A stretch of 64,000 bases of DNA from Chitinophagaceae bacterium (GCA_019638625.1 JAHBTK010000007.1:124001-188000), one strand, 5' to 3'; shown: positions 15,950-25,864, numbered from the stretch's first letter. Notes: a model not told the origin generated them from the sequence alone. Numbers and translations: made by a program.

Positions 15950-17017
15950 CTACGCGTTGCGGTTAATACAGTTCAGGTCTTCAAAAGCCACTTCCAGTCG
16001 CTTGATAAATGTCTCTTCTCCCTTGCGTAGCCAAACCCTGGGATCGTAGTACTTCTTATTCGGTTTGTCTTCTCCCTCCGGGTTACCCAGTTGTCCCTGC
16101 AGGTAGGCTTCATTCTTTTTGTAATAGTTCAGCACGCCTTCCCAAAAAGCCCACTGCATATCGGTATCGATATTCATTTTGATGGCGCCATATGAAATAG
16201 CTTCTCTTATCTGGCTTTGAGGGGAGCCGCTGCCGCCATGGAATACAAAGAATACTGGTTTGGATTTGGTTTTTATTTCCTTTTCGATAAACACCTGGCT
16301 GTTGTTCAGTATCTCCGGCCGCAATTCAACATTTCCCGGCTTATATACGCCATGCACATTTCCGAAAGCGGCTGCCACAGTAAACAACCGTCCTATTTTA
16401 CTAAGCTCTGTATAGGCATAAGCCACATGCTGCGGCTGTGTATATAGTTTATCGTTTTCCACATCACTGTTGTCCACACCGTCTTCTTCACCACCGGTTA
16501 CCCCCAGTTCAATTTCGATGCCCATACCCAGTGGCGCCATGCGTTTAAAGAACTTAACGGATGTCTCAATATTCTCTTCCAGCGGTTCCTCGCTCAGATC
16601 GAGCATATGCGAGCTGAAAAGAGGTTGTCCTTTTTCTTTGAAGAATTGCTCGCCGGCATCCAGCAAACCGCTTACCCAGGGAAGCCATTTTTTGGCTGCA
16701 TGATCTGTGTGCAACACTACCGGCACCCCGTAATATTTTGCCACATTGTGGATATGCAGCGCACCGGAAACACCGCCGGAAATATTCGCCTGCAAATTTT
16801 CATTGGGCATTCCCTTGCCGGCTATAAACTGGGCGCCGCCGTTCGAAAACTGTATGATAACAGGCGAGTTTACTTTTGCCGCAGTTTCCAATACAGCATT
16901 GATGGAGTCGGTACCGATTGTGTTAACAGCCGGCAGGGCAAATTGGTTGTCTTTAGCGTCATTGTAAAGCGCTTCCAGTTCCTCGCCAAAAAGCACACCT
17001 GCTTTATATTTTTTCAT
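15950..17017 (-). CDS. fbaA: class II fructose-bisphosphate aldolase
   Basis: Zinc-dependent aldolase interconverting fructose 1,6-bisphosphate with DHAP and glyceraldehyde 3-phosphate. Metal-binding VVLHTDHAAKKWLPW, EIELGVTGGEEDGVDN and FVFHGGSGSP (phosphate loop) are all present, typical of the E. coli FbaA-like (class IIA) branch. The longer frame starting at 17071 is rejected: MKKYKAGV at 17017 matches the family start, and a -7 promoter element lies between the two candidate starts. It fits with pfkA and pyk elsewhere in the window, although the three are not one operon. Confidence 0.95.
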   Translation of the reverse strand: MKKYKAGVLFGEELEALYNDAKDNQFALPAVNTIGTDSINAVLETAAKVNSPVIIQFSNGGAQFIAGKGMPNENLQANISGGVSGALHIHNVAKYYGVPVVLHTDHAAKKWLPWVSGLLDAGEQFFKEKGQPLFSSHMLDLSEEPLEENIETSVKFFKRMAPLGMGIEIELGVTGGEEDGVDNSDVENDKLYTQPQHVAYAYTELSKIGRLFTVAAAFGNVHGVYKPGNVELRPEILNNSQVFIEKEIKTKSKPVFFVFHGGSGSPQSQIREAISYGAIKMNIDTDMQWAFWEGVLNYYKKNEAYLQGQLGNPEGEDKPNKKYYDPRVWLRKGEETFIKRLEVAFEDLNCINRNA

Positions 17018-17056
17018 AATACAGTTTTGAGAGAAGGTGAATAATATTGAACGCCG

Positions 17057-17064
17057 CAAAGATA
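17057..17064 (-). promoter_or_regulatory. -7 promoter element for fbaA
   Basis: Minus-strand TATCTTTG followed by CGGCG, a typical Bacteroidota -7 element. The predicted transcript start is near 17050, which supports the 17017 start codon. Confidence 0.6.
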
Positions 17065-17179
17065 AATACACCGGAACTTATATAAAATTTCTATTTATCA
17101 GTGTAATTTCCTATAAAACTGATATGATAATCTGGCCTTATATAGCACTTTATATCCCGGTTCGGCTTAACTTAGATAA

Positions 17180-17187
17180 TATTTTTG
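17180..17187 (+). promoter_or_regulatory. -7 promoter element for the SusC/SusD operon
   Basis: TATTTTTG fits TAnnTTTG and lies 67 bases before the preferred SusC start at 17254. An upstream in-frame ATG at 17185 would overlap it, so 17254 is preferred. Confidence 0.45.
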
Positions 17188-17253
17188 TACGCTCAGCCAA
17201 CATTTGGCTGCTTTCAGTTGTCCTTAGTAAGGCGATCATATAAACTACTGACT

Positions 17254-20200
17254 ATGCACTTGGTTAAAAGAGGCTGTTCTTCTTTTAAAAATATCTTTCG
17301 ATTTACAGGAATATGCTTTCTATTGATTTTATTGTCTGGCGGCGTATCTGCCTTTGACGGCAGCCTGCAGAACACTGCTCCCGGCCAGGATACAACGGTG
17401 GCTAGAGGAAAAGTGATCGACGCTGATGAAAACGCGCCCCTGGGGGGCGTATCCGTGGAAAACCTGCGGACAGGGCGAGGTGTCATTACCGATGGGAACG
17501 GCGCCTTTTCCATCCAGGCGCAACGGGGCGATCAGATTCAGTTTTCATTCATTGGAAAAGCTACCAAAATAGTGAGGTATAACGGAGAGGCCTCACTGAA
17601 TATAGAGCTGACCGCTGCTGAAGGCGCCCTTTCGGAGGTGGTGATCACCGGGTTTCAAAATCTGGATAAAAACAAATTTACAGGGGCCGCCACTTCCCTT
17701 AAAGCGGATGACATCAAAATGAACGGAGTGGCCGATGTGAGCAGAATGCTGGAAGGGCGGGCGGCAGGCGTATCGGTGCAAAATATATCCGGCACTTTTG
17801 GTTCAGCCCCCAAAATAAGGGTGCGCGGCGCTACTTCTATTAATGGCGATAACAAACCGCTGTGGGTGGTGGACGGCGTAGTGTTGGAAGATATTATAAA
17901 CATCTCCAACGACCAGCTTTCAAGCGGCGACCCTACCACCATGCTGGGGTCTTCTGTCGCGGGTATCAATATCAATGATATTGAAACGTTTGATATTCTA
18001 AAAGACGCCGCCGCTACCGCGCTGTATGGAGCACGGGCTATGAACGGGGTAGTAGTAATTACCACCAAAAAGGGAAAATCGGGGAAACCAACAGTGGCCT
18101 ACACCGGCAACTTCAGCAGCCAGTTGAAACCTACCTATGCTGATTATAATATTATGAATTCTGCTCAGCAAATGTCGGTGCTGGGGGAACTGGAAAGAAA
18201 AGGATACCTCAACTCAGATGTGTTGAGCCGGTCTGCTTATGGTGTGTACGGGCAGATGTACGACCGTTTCAATGGCGATGATAACGGCGACTTTCCATTG
18301 CTAAATGAAACAGAAGCGAAAAAGGCATTCTTGCTTCGATACGCGAATGCCAATACCGATTGGTTTGATCTCCTGTTCCGTAACTCTTTTACACAGGAAC
18401 ATTCATTGAGTATTTCTTCGGGTACAGACAGGTCGCAGTCTTTTTTTTCCACCAGTTTCTATAGCGATAACGGATGGACAATTGCCGATAACGTAAAGCG
18501 GTACACGCTCAACTTCAGGAATAATTACAAATTTTCAGACAAACTTTCCGCCGGTTTTTTAACCAACGGTTCCGTTCGCCAGCAAAGGGCTCCCGGCACG
18601 CTCGCCCGTACCAGCAACCCGGTTTCGGGCCAATTCGACAGGGAGTTTGATATCAATCCGTTCAGCTACGCGTTAAATTCCAACCGGGCTTTAACCGCCT
18701 ACGATGAGAATGGTGAGCTGGAATATTTCCGAAGAAATTTTGCGCCGTTCAACATCATCGATGAACTGGCGAATAACTATATCAACCTGAATGTTATCGA
18801 CCTGAAGCTCCAGGGGGAACTTAGCTACAATATTACAGAGCATCTCAAATATGAGTTTATAGGCGCGCTGCGGTATGTAAAATCATCGAGAGAACACCAG
18901 ATCACGGAAAACGCCAATATGGCCAATGCCTACAGGGCCAATGACAACGCTACCATCAATACAAGAAATAAGTTCCTCTACCAGGACCCGGACCATCCCG
19001 ACGCACCCAGACAGGTAGTGCTGCCCTATGGCGGGTTCTACAATCGCGCGGAAGACCAGTTGCTGAACTTTGACATCCGAAACAGCCTTAGTTATACGAA
19101 TACATTCGATGAAAAACATGATGTAAGCTTTTTGCTCGGGCAACAGATCAAATATGCGGACCGCCAGAGTTTTACCAGCACCGGTTACGGCTATCAATAC
19201 GAAAATGGCGGTACCCCTTTTATTGACTACCGCATACTGAAACAAACCATTGAGGCAAATTTTCCGTATTATGAGATGACTAAGTTCTACGACAGGTTCG
19301 CGGCATTTTATTTTAACGGGCAATATACCTACGACAATAAATATAACCTGTATGGAACAGTGAGGTACGACGGATCGAACATGCTGGGAGCTTCTCCTAA
19401 AGCCCGGTGGCTGCCTACCTGGAGCTTTGGTGGCGCCTGGAATATTGACCAGGAAAAATTTATGGATAACCTTGATTTTATCGACTATCTGAAATTAAGA
19501 GCCAGCTATGGCATTACGGCCAGCCTGGGCCCTGCCACCAATTCAGGAGTGGTGCTGAGGAGCAAAACCACCAGCCGGCCATATGCCGATGAAAGGGAAT
19601 CTGTACTGGACCTGATCAATCTTCAGAATGATGACCTGACTTGGGAAAAGAACTACCAGGCAAATATAGGCGCTGATTTCGGGTTGTTTACAAACAGGTT
19701 ATCCGCCAGTGTCGATTTTTATTCAAGACAAAGCTTCGACCTGATAAGCCGCATCAAAACCTCCGGCATCGGCGGCGAACCCTATAAGGTAGCCAACTAC
19801 GCAGACATGGAGTCAAGGGGTTTTGAATTTCTGGTAACAGGTAAAATATTGCGTACAAAAAGCTACGGATGGACAAGCACCATCACCTTTGGATATAACG
19901 AAACGAAGATCACTAATGCGCAGAATGTTCCACTGATATTCGACCTGGTGAGAGCCGAAGGCGGCAACAGGGAGGGGTATCCTGTCAACAGCCTGTTCTC
20001 TATCAATTTCCAGGGATTAAATCCCGCTAATGGTATTCCACAGTTTATAGATGAGGAAGGAAAGCTGAGTTCTGCCGTGTACCTGCAGGATGATAAAGTG
20101 GAACACCTGGTGTACGAAGGCCCCGTGGACCCCATCATATCAGGCGGCTTCTCCAACACTTTCAATTATAAAAATCTTTCACTGAACATATTTATTACCT

Positions 20201-20652
20201 ACCAGGCAGGTAACAGGATCCGGTTGTATCCTGCTTTCAGGGCGGGGTATGTAGACCTGGATGCCATGCCGAGGGATTTTTACGACAGGTGGCTCATGTC
20301 GGGCGACGAACAATTGACCAATATTCCTGCCATTAATGATACTTATTTCAGCTACCTGACGAGCGCCGAGGGAGCTTACCCGTTCAACAACTACAACTAT
20401 TCCACTGCCCGTACAGCCGATGGCGGATTTGCCCGGCTCAAAACAGTATCATTAACATACAATGCCGGGCAATCCATACTGGATAAGTTGCCGGTTTTTA
20501 AAACATTATCATTGACCGCTGCCATGCAAAACTTCTGGCTGCTCTATTCCGATAAGAACCTGAGGGGACAGGACCCCGAGTTTTTTAACTCCGGGGGGGT
20601 TGCACAGCCGTTGCAAAAACAGGTAACCGTATCACTGAAAATAGGGCTATAA
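17254..20652 (+). CDS. SusC/RagA-family TonB-linked outer-membrane transporter
   Basis: An outer-membrane beta-barrel of about 1130 residues that imports large nutrients with energy from TonB/ExbBD. After the signal region comes a CarboxypepD_reg-like domain (VARGKVIDADENAPLGGVSV), then the plug domain with the SusC signature regions VRGATSINGDNKPLWVVDG and DAAATALYGARAMNGVVVIT, then a long barrel ending in QPLQKQVTVSLKIGL. It starts a run of five or six plus-strand lipoprotein and transport genes, with the SusD partner 15 bases downstream. The partner genes (HExxH lipoprotein and DUF4302) belong to a subgroup not tied to a known glycan, so the substrate is unassigned and may be protein or peptide. 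Confidence 0.95.
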   Translation: MHLVKRGCSSFKNIFRFTGICFLLILLSGGVSAFDGSLQNTAPGQDTTVARGKVIDADENAPLGGVSVENLRTGRGVITDGNGAFSIQAQRGDQIQFSFIGKATKIVRYNGEASLNIELTAAEGALSEVVITGFQNLDKNKFTGAATSLKADDIKMNGVADVSRMLEGRAAGVSVQNISGTFGSAPKIRVRGATSINGDNKPLWVVDGVVLEDIINISNDQLSSGDPTTMLGSSVAGININDIETFDILKDAAATALYGARAMNGVVVITTKKGKSGKPTVAYTGNFSSQLKPTYADYNIMNSAQQMSVLGELERKGYLNSDVLSRSAYGVYGQMYDRFNGDDNGDFPLLNETEAKKAFLLRYANANTDWFDLLFRNSFTQEHSLSISSGTDRSQSFFSTSFYSDNGWTIADNVKRYTLNFRNNYKFSDKLSAGFLTNGSVRQQRAPGTLARTSNPVSGQFDREFDINPFSYALNSNRALTAYDENGELEYFRRNFAPFNIIDELANNYINLNVIDLKLQGELSYNITEHLKYEFIGALRYVKSSREHQITENANMANAYRANDNATINTRNKFLYQDPDHPDAPRQVVLPYGGFYNRAEDQLLNFDIRNSLSYTNTFDEKHDVSFLLGQQIKYADRQSFTSTGYGYQYENGGTPFIDYRILKQTIEANFPYYEMTKFYDRFAAFYFNGQYTYDNKYNLYGTVRYDGSNMLGASPKARWLPTWSFGGAWNIDQEKFMDNLDFIDYLKLRASYGITASLGPATNSGVVLRSKTTSRPYADERESVLDLINLQNDDLTWEKNYQANIGADFGLFTNRLSASVDFYSRQSFDLISRIKTSGIGGEPYKVANYADMESRGFEFLVTGKILRTKSYGWTSTITFGYNETKITNAQNVPLIFDLVRAEGGNREGYPVNSLFSINFQGLNPANGIPQFIDEEGKLSSAVYLQDDKVEHLVYEGPVDPIISGGFSNTFNYKNLSLNIFITYQAGNRIRLYPAFRAGYVDLDAMPRDFYDRWLMSGDEQLTNIPAINDTYFSYLTSAEGAYPFNNYNYSTARTADGGFARLKTVSLTYNAGQSILDKLPVFKTLSLTAAMQNFWLLYSDKNLRGQDPEFFNSGGVAQPLQKQVTVSLKIGL

Positions 20653-20667
20653 AAAGTCAAAATCCGG

Positions 20668-22140
20668 ATGATCATGAAACTTTTGAATAAATATTTGCTG
20701 ATAGTGGTTGCAGGAGCCTTCCTGAGTTCCTGTGAGAAGTACCTTGAAAAAGAGCCGGATAACAGGGCTAATTTAAATACACCCCAAAAAATATCACAGT
20801 TGTTGGGTTCAGCCTATCCCCAGGCGAATTATGTTCCTTTTATTGAAACCTATTCTGATAACGTAGGCGATAACGGCACTTTCAATAACGATTTTATGGG
20901 GGCCGACCAGGTGACCGCCAATGCAGACGCGTTCTTTTTCAGAGATACCCGGTCTATCGGGGAAGACACTCCCGAGTTTTACTGGTTTGCCTGTTATAAA
21001 GCAATAGCCGCTGCCAACCAGGCGCTAAAGGCGATAAGCGTTGCCCACGACCAGGAGGCTTACCGTGCGCAAAGGGGGGAGGCGATGATGACCAGGGCGT
21101 ACGCGCATTTTATGTTGGTGAACCTATTTGCTGAATTTTTTGATCCGGCTACCGCTTCCACCGATCCGGGCATTCCCTATGTTACGGAACCGGAAACCAA
21201 TTTCATCAAGCAATATTCAAGGGAGAATGTAGCCCATGTGTATGCGATGATTGAAAATGACCTGGTAACCGGGCTGGGGTATCTTGATGATAATAATTAT
21301 GTAATACCCAAATACCATTTTACCCAGGCTGCCGCCCATGCTTTTGCAACCAGGTTTTACCTGTATAAAAAAGACTATGAAAAAGTAATTCACCATGCCA
21401 CGCTGGCCGTTCCCAATAATAATTACCTTCCCAACCTGCGTCCGTGGAATACGGAATATAATGTGATCGGGTTGAATGACGTCGCACCCAGGTATGCAAA
21501 AGCCACCGAAAATGCCAATATTCTTCTTGCCGAAACAAGGTCGTACTGGTTTCGTGCGAATATAGCCGCCCGTTATACCATGACGCCTGCTATCAGGAAC
21601 CAGATACTGAGAGACGTTCCCGTAGTGGGGGGCACCTGGGCGATTCCTACCGGCACCTACATCGATAATCATCCTGTGGTTCCCAAAATAGACGAGCATT
21701 TTGTAACCGTTTCTGTGAACGCGGATATCGGCGACGGCTATGTAATGGTGCCCTTGTTTACAATGGAGGAGGTGTTGTTCAATCTCGCGGAAGCATATAC
21801 GTATACCAATCAGTATGCGTCGGCGATAGCGCTTTTAAATGCCTATCTGAGCACCCGGATCACTTCCTACAATTCTTCCCGTAACCTGACGGAAGCAAAA
21901 ATCACCGGTTTCTGGGGAACCGATCTGCAAAACGGTCTTATTCAAACGATCCTTGCTTACCGGAGAACTGAATTTATACATGAAGGGTTGCGTTGGTTTG
22001 ACATCCAGAGATATAAATTAACTGTTACGCATATGACCCAGAACGGAGAACTGCATACCTTGGAGCCGGGAGACCCCAGGCGGGTGTTTCAGATACCGGC
22101 TACGGCTTCCCAATCTGGTGTAGAACAAAACCCAAGATGA
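20668..22140 (+). CDS. SusD/RagB-family nutrient-binding lipoprotein
   Basis: Surface lipoprotein of 490 residues that forms the lid of the SusC transporter. The lipobox is in AGAFLSSCEKYLEKEPDNRA. Typical SusD segments are RAYAHFMLVNLFAEFFD, FTQAAAHAFATRFYLYKKDY and the C-terminal RRTEFIHEGLRWFDIQRYK. Translation can start at 20668 or at the next in-frame ATG two codons later (MKLLNKYLL). Adjacent to the SusC partner. Confidence 0.95.
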   Translation: MIMKLLNKYLLIVVAGAFLSSCEKYLEKEPDNRANLNTPQKISQLLGSAYPQANYVPFIETYSDNVGDNGTFNNDFMGADQVTANADAFFFRDTRSIGEDTPEFYWFACYKAIAAANQALKAISVAHDQEAYRAQRGEAMMTRAYAHFMLVNLFAEFFDPATASTDPGIPYVTEPETNFIKQYSRENVAHVYAMIENDLVTGLGYLDDNNYVIPKYHFTQAAAHAFATRFYLYKKDYEKVIHHATLAVPNNNYLPNLRPWNTEYNVIGLNDVAPRYAKATENANILLAETRSYWFRANIAARYTMTPAIRNQILRDVPVVGGTWAIPTGTYIDNHPVVPKIDEHFVTVSVNADIGDGYVMVPLFTMEEVLFNLAEAYTYTNQYASAIALLNAYLSTRITSYNSSRNLTEAKITGFWGTDLQNGLIQTILAYRRTEFIHEGLRWFDIQRYKLTVTHMTQNGELHTLEPGDPRRVFQIPATASQSGVEQNPR

Positions 22141-22155
22141 TATTAAAATCTAATT

Positions 22156-23052
22156 ATGAAACAGTTTTTAGTAATTGTGGTGCTGCTATTGACACTGGCT
22201 TCCTGTGACAGAGAGGACCCGCTAAATGTAGATGACATTCCCGGGCTTGGAGGAGATACATGGGTAAAGTCCGATCTCGATCATTGGCTGTTCGACTCCA
22301 TCACCCAACCTTATAATATAGCGGTAAAATATAAATGGGACCAGTTTGAACTGGAGATAAACAAAACAATTGTTCCCCCTAAGGAAGAGAAAATTATTCC
22401 TGTAATGCGGACCATAAAAAAAGTGTGGATCGACCCTTATTTAGCTGAAGGCGGGAAAGTTTTTTTTAACAAATACAGCCCCAAATTTTTTGTGCTGGCA
22501 GGCAGCGCCAGTTGGAATCTGGACGGAAGCATTACATTGGGAACTGCAGAAGGCGGCAGAAAGGTGGTGATATACCAGTTGAACGAGTACCTGAATAAAA
22601 CGATGCCGGGTTATACTCCAAAAGACAGTGCGGTTGCCAAACAAATGTTTCATGTCATAGAGCATGAGTTTGCACACATTCTGGATCAGAACATCAGGCG
22701 TCCCATAGAATTTGATGCTGTCAGCGCCGGCTTCTACACCGCAGACTGGATCAATACCTGGGACGCGGAAGCAAGAAGAGACGGTTTTATCACCGCGTAT
22801 GCTTTGTCAAAAAATTCGGAGGATTTTGCTGAAATGATCTCTATCATGCTGATTGAGGGAAAAAGCGGGTTTGATCATATCGTAAACAGCATAACCGGCA
22901 CGAGCATCAGGGGTACTACACCGGAAGTGGCAAAAGAACGGCTCAGGCAAAAAGAAGCATTGGTTGTCAACTATTTTAAAAAAGCCTGGGATATAGACTT
23001 TTACAGTTTGCAATCCAGGAAAAGAGCGGCAATTGTAAGTGAACTATACTAG
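22156..23052 (+). CDS. substrate import-associated zinc metallohydrolase lipoprotein
   Basis: A 298-residue lipoprotein with its lipobox at Cys17 (LLTLASCDRED). The zinc motif HEFAH (HExxH) is at residues 170-174 in HVIEHEFAHILDQNI. Size, lipobox, motif and position directly after SusC/SusD match the Bacteroidota group annotated as substrate import-associated zinc metallohydrolases (TIGR04549-type). Inference: it trims a proteinaceous or otherwise amide-linked ligand at the cell surface before uptake. The third zinc ligand cannot be placed with certainty by eye. It lies 15 bases after the SusD gene, so it is cotranscribed. Confidence 0.9.
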   Translation: MKQFLVIVVLLLTLASCDREDPLNVDDIPGLGGDTWVKSDLDHWLFDSITQPYNIAVKYKWDQFELEINKTIVPPKEEKIIPVMRTIKKVWIDPYLAEGGKVFFNKYSPKFFVLAGSASWNLDGSITLGTAEGGRKVVIYQLNEYLNKTMPGYTPKDSAVAKQMFHVIEHEFAHILDQNIRRPIEFDAVSAGFYTADWINTWDAEARRDGFITAYALSKNSEDFAEMISIMLIEGKSGFDHIVNSITGTSIRGTTPEVAKERLRQKEALVVNYFKKAWDIDFYSLQSRKRAAIVSELY

Positions 23053-23078
23053 GGCTATTGTAACTTGAAAAATAAGTA

Positions 23079-24374
23079 ATGAAAAACAAACTCTTTATTC
23101 TCTTATTGATCGTTTTTGCTTTGTCCTGCAAAAAAGAAGAGTATGTATTCGACCAGTCGCCTGACCAGCGGTTGAATGAAGCACTCACAAAATACCAGGC
23201 GGCATTAACATCTTCCCCTACAGGATGGAAAGCAACCGTGGAGCCCCGTGCCGGTGGGGTGTATCATTATTACTTTCAGTTCAATAGTGAGAACCGCGTC
23301 TTTATGTTCTCGGATTTTGATACCACTACTGCCCGCATCAGAGGCGAAAGCAGTTACCGGCTGAAGGCGCTGCAGCAACCAAGCCTGATTTTCGATACCT
23401 ACTCCTATCTTCATCTGCTGGCAGACCCGGATGCGGCTGTAAACGGGGGAAGTTACGGAGAGGGGCTTTCGTCGGATTTTGAATTCACTTTTGAAAATGC
23501 CAGTGAAGACAGCATCGTATTGACCGGCAGGGTTAACAGAACGAAGCTCAAGCTGGAAAAAGGTACACAGGCCGACCTGGACGCCTGGCAAAACGGGGTC
23601 TGGTTAAGTATCCTGAGTTTTTTGAACATTCAGAAGATCGAACACTATTTTAGACGGTTGACACTTGGCGGTAATACGTATGAAATAGCGGTTGACCCGG
23701 TTGGGAGAATTATCAGGTTTCAATGGGTTTCCGGGGGTATCCTGCAAACCTTTACAACGGGCTTTTCGTTCAGCAGCAACGGAGTGGTGCTGGACTCACC
23801 GCTGGTTAACGGATCGCAAACCATAGAGACGCTGTCGGATTTTTCGTGGAACCAGGTTGCCCAGACATTACAATTATCCTCAGGAGGGCTTAATGGTAGT
23901 ATAACAGGCGCGGCCGCCCCTTTACGCGTTGATTTGCAGGCGCCGCAGCGTTGGTGGCAGCAGGCCGTGACAGCGGATAGCTATTGGTTTTCGCCTCAGG
24001 GGTTTTCCACCACCGGCGCAACTGATTTATTTGATATACGAAGCCTGGACAGGTATTATTACTTTATCTACTGGCCGGGTTTCAGTGTTGATAGTGATGA
24101 TCTTTTTGCACCGATCTTTTTAAATGAAACAAACGATGGACTGGAGCTTCAATACGGAGCCGCCCCGGAACCCGGCTTTACCGGCGACGGAAAGGTGATT
24201 TTTGATTACTTGGGCATGTATGGCAGCTATCCATCCTCCGGGCCGGCGCTTCAAAGCCTGCAGCAACTATTGATCCCGGAGGGGTATTATCTGGTGCAAA
24301 CAGGAGCCGCCACTTATGATATGGTAAGCGCTAAAGACGCAAAGACCTGGATATCATGGAGGTTAGCGCAATAA
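23079..24374 (+). CDS. DUF4302-type lipoprotein of the Sus-like operon
   Basis: A 431-residue lipoprotein (FALSCKKEEYVFDQSPDQRL). The N-terminal half (RLNEALTKYQAALTSSPTGW, then YYFQFNSENRVFMFSDFD) is characteristic of DUF4302 proteins that accompany SusC/SusD and the HExxH lipoprotein. No catalytic motif is visible. It probably acts as an accessory surface-binding protein of the import complex; this is inference from context. It lies 26 bases downstream of the metallohydrolase and is the last gene clearly in the operon. Confidence 0.85.
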   Translation: MKNKLFILLLIVFALSCKKEEYVFDQSPDQRLNEALTKYQAALTSSPTGWKATVEPRAGGVYHYYFQFNSENRVFMFSDFDTTTARIRGESSYRLKALQQPSLIFDTYSYLHLLADPDAAVNGGSYGEGLSSDFEFTFENASEDSIVLTGRVNRTKLKLEKGTQADLDAWQNGVWLSILSFLNIQKIEHYFRRLTLGGNTYEIAVDPVGRIIRFQWVSGGILQTFTTGFSFSSNGVVLDSPLVNGSQTIETLSDFSWNQVAQTLQLSSGGLNGSITGAAAPLRVDLQAPQRWWQQAVTADSYWFSPQGFSTTGATDLFDIRSLDRYYYFIYWPGFSVDSDDLFAPIFLNETNDGLELQYGAAPEPGFTGDGKVIFDYLGMYGSYPSSGPALQSLQQLLIPEGYYLVQTGAATYDMVSAKDAKTWISWRLAQ

Positions 24375-24490
24375 GAAACCGGACAAAATACATGAAAACC
24401 TTTCCATTGATTTCGTTAGAATTACTATGCTTTTAAGCAGATAGATAGCCAGAATTTGTTAATTTTAAAACAAACTAAACAATTTACTTT

Positions 24491-25087
24491 ATGAAAAAAT
24501 TGACGCTTCAACTCTCCGGCACATTGCTGCTGGCGGTAGCAATATTATTCTCTTCCTGCTCCAAAGAAGGTCCTGCCGGCCCTGCGGGCGCTGCCGGTCC
24601 TGCCGGTCCAGCAGGAGCAACCGGCGCCGCTGGCGCTGCCGGTCCTGCCGGTACGGCCAATGTGATCTATTCCGGATGGCTGGATGTGGAATATGAACCG
24701 GAACTCGATGACGATGACGAGGTTTTGGCCTTTTGGGGGGAGATACCAGCTCCGCAGCTTAACCAGAATATCCTGAACACGGGTGAGATCAAAGTGTACC
24801 TGAACGCCGGTACACCCGCCAACCCCGCAGTATTTGCACTTCCGCTGACTGACTTTTTCGGAATTACGGGTATATTAACAATCAACACGATTTTCACCCC
24901 TAATTTGATTGTTCTGTTATCAGATGATGACGCATCAAGTTTTACAGATTCAAACGGAGCAAAAAGATGGCAATATCGCTATATCCTGATACCGGGCGGT
25001 ACTGCTGCCCGTAAAGCCGGTCCTGAGAAAGACATAGACTGGAATGATTATAATGCCGTAAAAGCGTATCTGAACCTGGTGGATTAA
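24491..25087 (+). CDS. lipoprotein with short collagen-like Gly-x-x stretch
   Basis: A 198-residue lipoprotein (lipobox ILFSSCSKEG, Cys23). Residues 27-54 are nine Gly-x-x triplets, mostly GPA, GAA and GAT, directly after the anchor, followed by a globular domain of about 140 residues without recognised motifs. Such short collagen-like stalks occur in Bacteroidota lipoproteins and may lift or trimerise the head domain; nine triplets is short for a stable triple helix. It is separated from DUF4302 by 116 bases and is followed by a hairpin terminator, so it may be its own unit or the end of the Sus-like operon. Confidence 0.8.
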   Translation: MKKLTLQLSGTLLLAVAILFSSCSKEGPAGPAGAAGPAGPAGATGAAGAAGPAGTANVIYSGWLDVEYEPELDDDDEVLAFWGEIPAPQLNQNILNTGEIKVYLNAGTPANPAVFALPLTDFFGITGILTINTIFTPNLIVLLSDDDASSFTDSNGAKRWQYRYILIPGGTAARKAGPEKDIDWNDYNAVKAYLNLVD

Positions 25088-25120
25088 TGTGTAGCAACAT
25101 TTGTTAAAGATCAACCATAA

Positions 25121-25152
25121 AATAAGCCTGTAACCCAACTTACAGGCTTATT
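25121..25152 (+). terminator. hairpin terminator after the collagen-like lipoprotein gene
   Basis: Perfect 13-base arms AATAAGCCTGTAA (25121-25133) and its complement (25140-25152) with a 6-base loop. The T-run after it is short. Confidence 0.65.
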
Positions 25153-25226
25153 TGTTCGTATTAAAGCAAGAATAATTGCAATAAGTTTACGATTTTTGCA
25201 TTATAAATTAAACCTGTAAAGCAGAT

Positions 25227-25844
25227 ATGAAGACTTCGATTTGGGTATTACTTGTGTTCGTTTCCGTATTTTTTCTGTCCTGCAGTAAAGAAATGTCATA
25301 TGAAACACCCTTAGATCAACCGCCTGCCACGGCTACTCTTGAGGGGAAATGGCAGTTTTTGCATCTTATTACCGATATAGAGGCTTCGGTGAGTCTTGTT
25401 GAACAGGGAGTCCGTTTTGAGTCCAGGTCCTCCTACAAAGACACATCGACTAAAAATTCCGGGGAAATCAACATAGATCCGGCTACCGTCAAAGGAAAAT
25501 ACGGATACACTATAGATACCTATATACACAGCACTATAAAACAGGATGGTAGTACAGTTGCCGATTTTAAAGAAAAGTTTGAATTCGATATAGAATCCAC
25601 AGAATTTATTGCTCCTTACACCAAAATAGGGGCGGATTCCATGTATTTCCCCAACGGGGTGTTGTTTGCCGCTCCCGATCCCAGCGACCCTACAGCACAA
25701 CTCGTAAATCCTCCCGGCGGTACGAAATACACGATCCAATCGGATACCCTGGTATTGTATATACATAACGATATCACCCAGTCTGACGCCGGCGCTACTA
25801 CAAGAATGAGGGGGAACGTTACCGCCTATTATAAAAAGCAATAA
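25227..25844 (+). CDS. hypothetical lipoprotein
   Basis: A 205-residue lipoprotein (lipobox FFLSCSKEMSYE). After the anchor, LEGKWQFLHLITDIEASV and the alternating strands that follow look like a lipocalin-like beta-barrel, as in several unnamed Bacteroidota lipoproteins, but I do not recognise a specific family. It is separated from the preceding lipoprotein gene by a terminator and converges on hisF. Confidence 0.75.
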   Translation: MKTSIWVLLVFVSVFFLSCSKEMSYETPLDQPPATATLEGKWQFLHLITDIEASVSLVEQGVRFESRSSYKDTSTKNSGEINIDPATVKGKYGYTIDTYIHSTIKQDGSTVADFKEKFEFDIESTEFIAPYTKIGADSMYFPNGVLFAAPDPSDPTAQLVNPPGGTKYTIQSDTLVLYIHNDITQSDAGATTRMRGNVTAYYKKQ

Positions 25845-25864
25845 TAGCGGATATCACCAGGCTG

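Noticed and set aside
17185..17253. Upstream start for the SusC gene
   Set aside because: It overlaps the -7 promoter element and adds residues that do not fit a signal peptide; 17254 is preferred.
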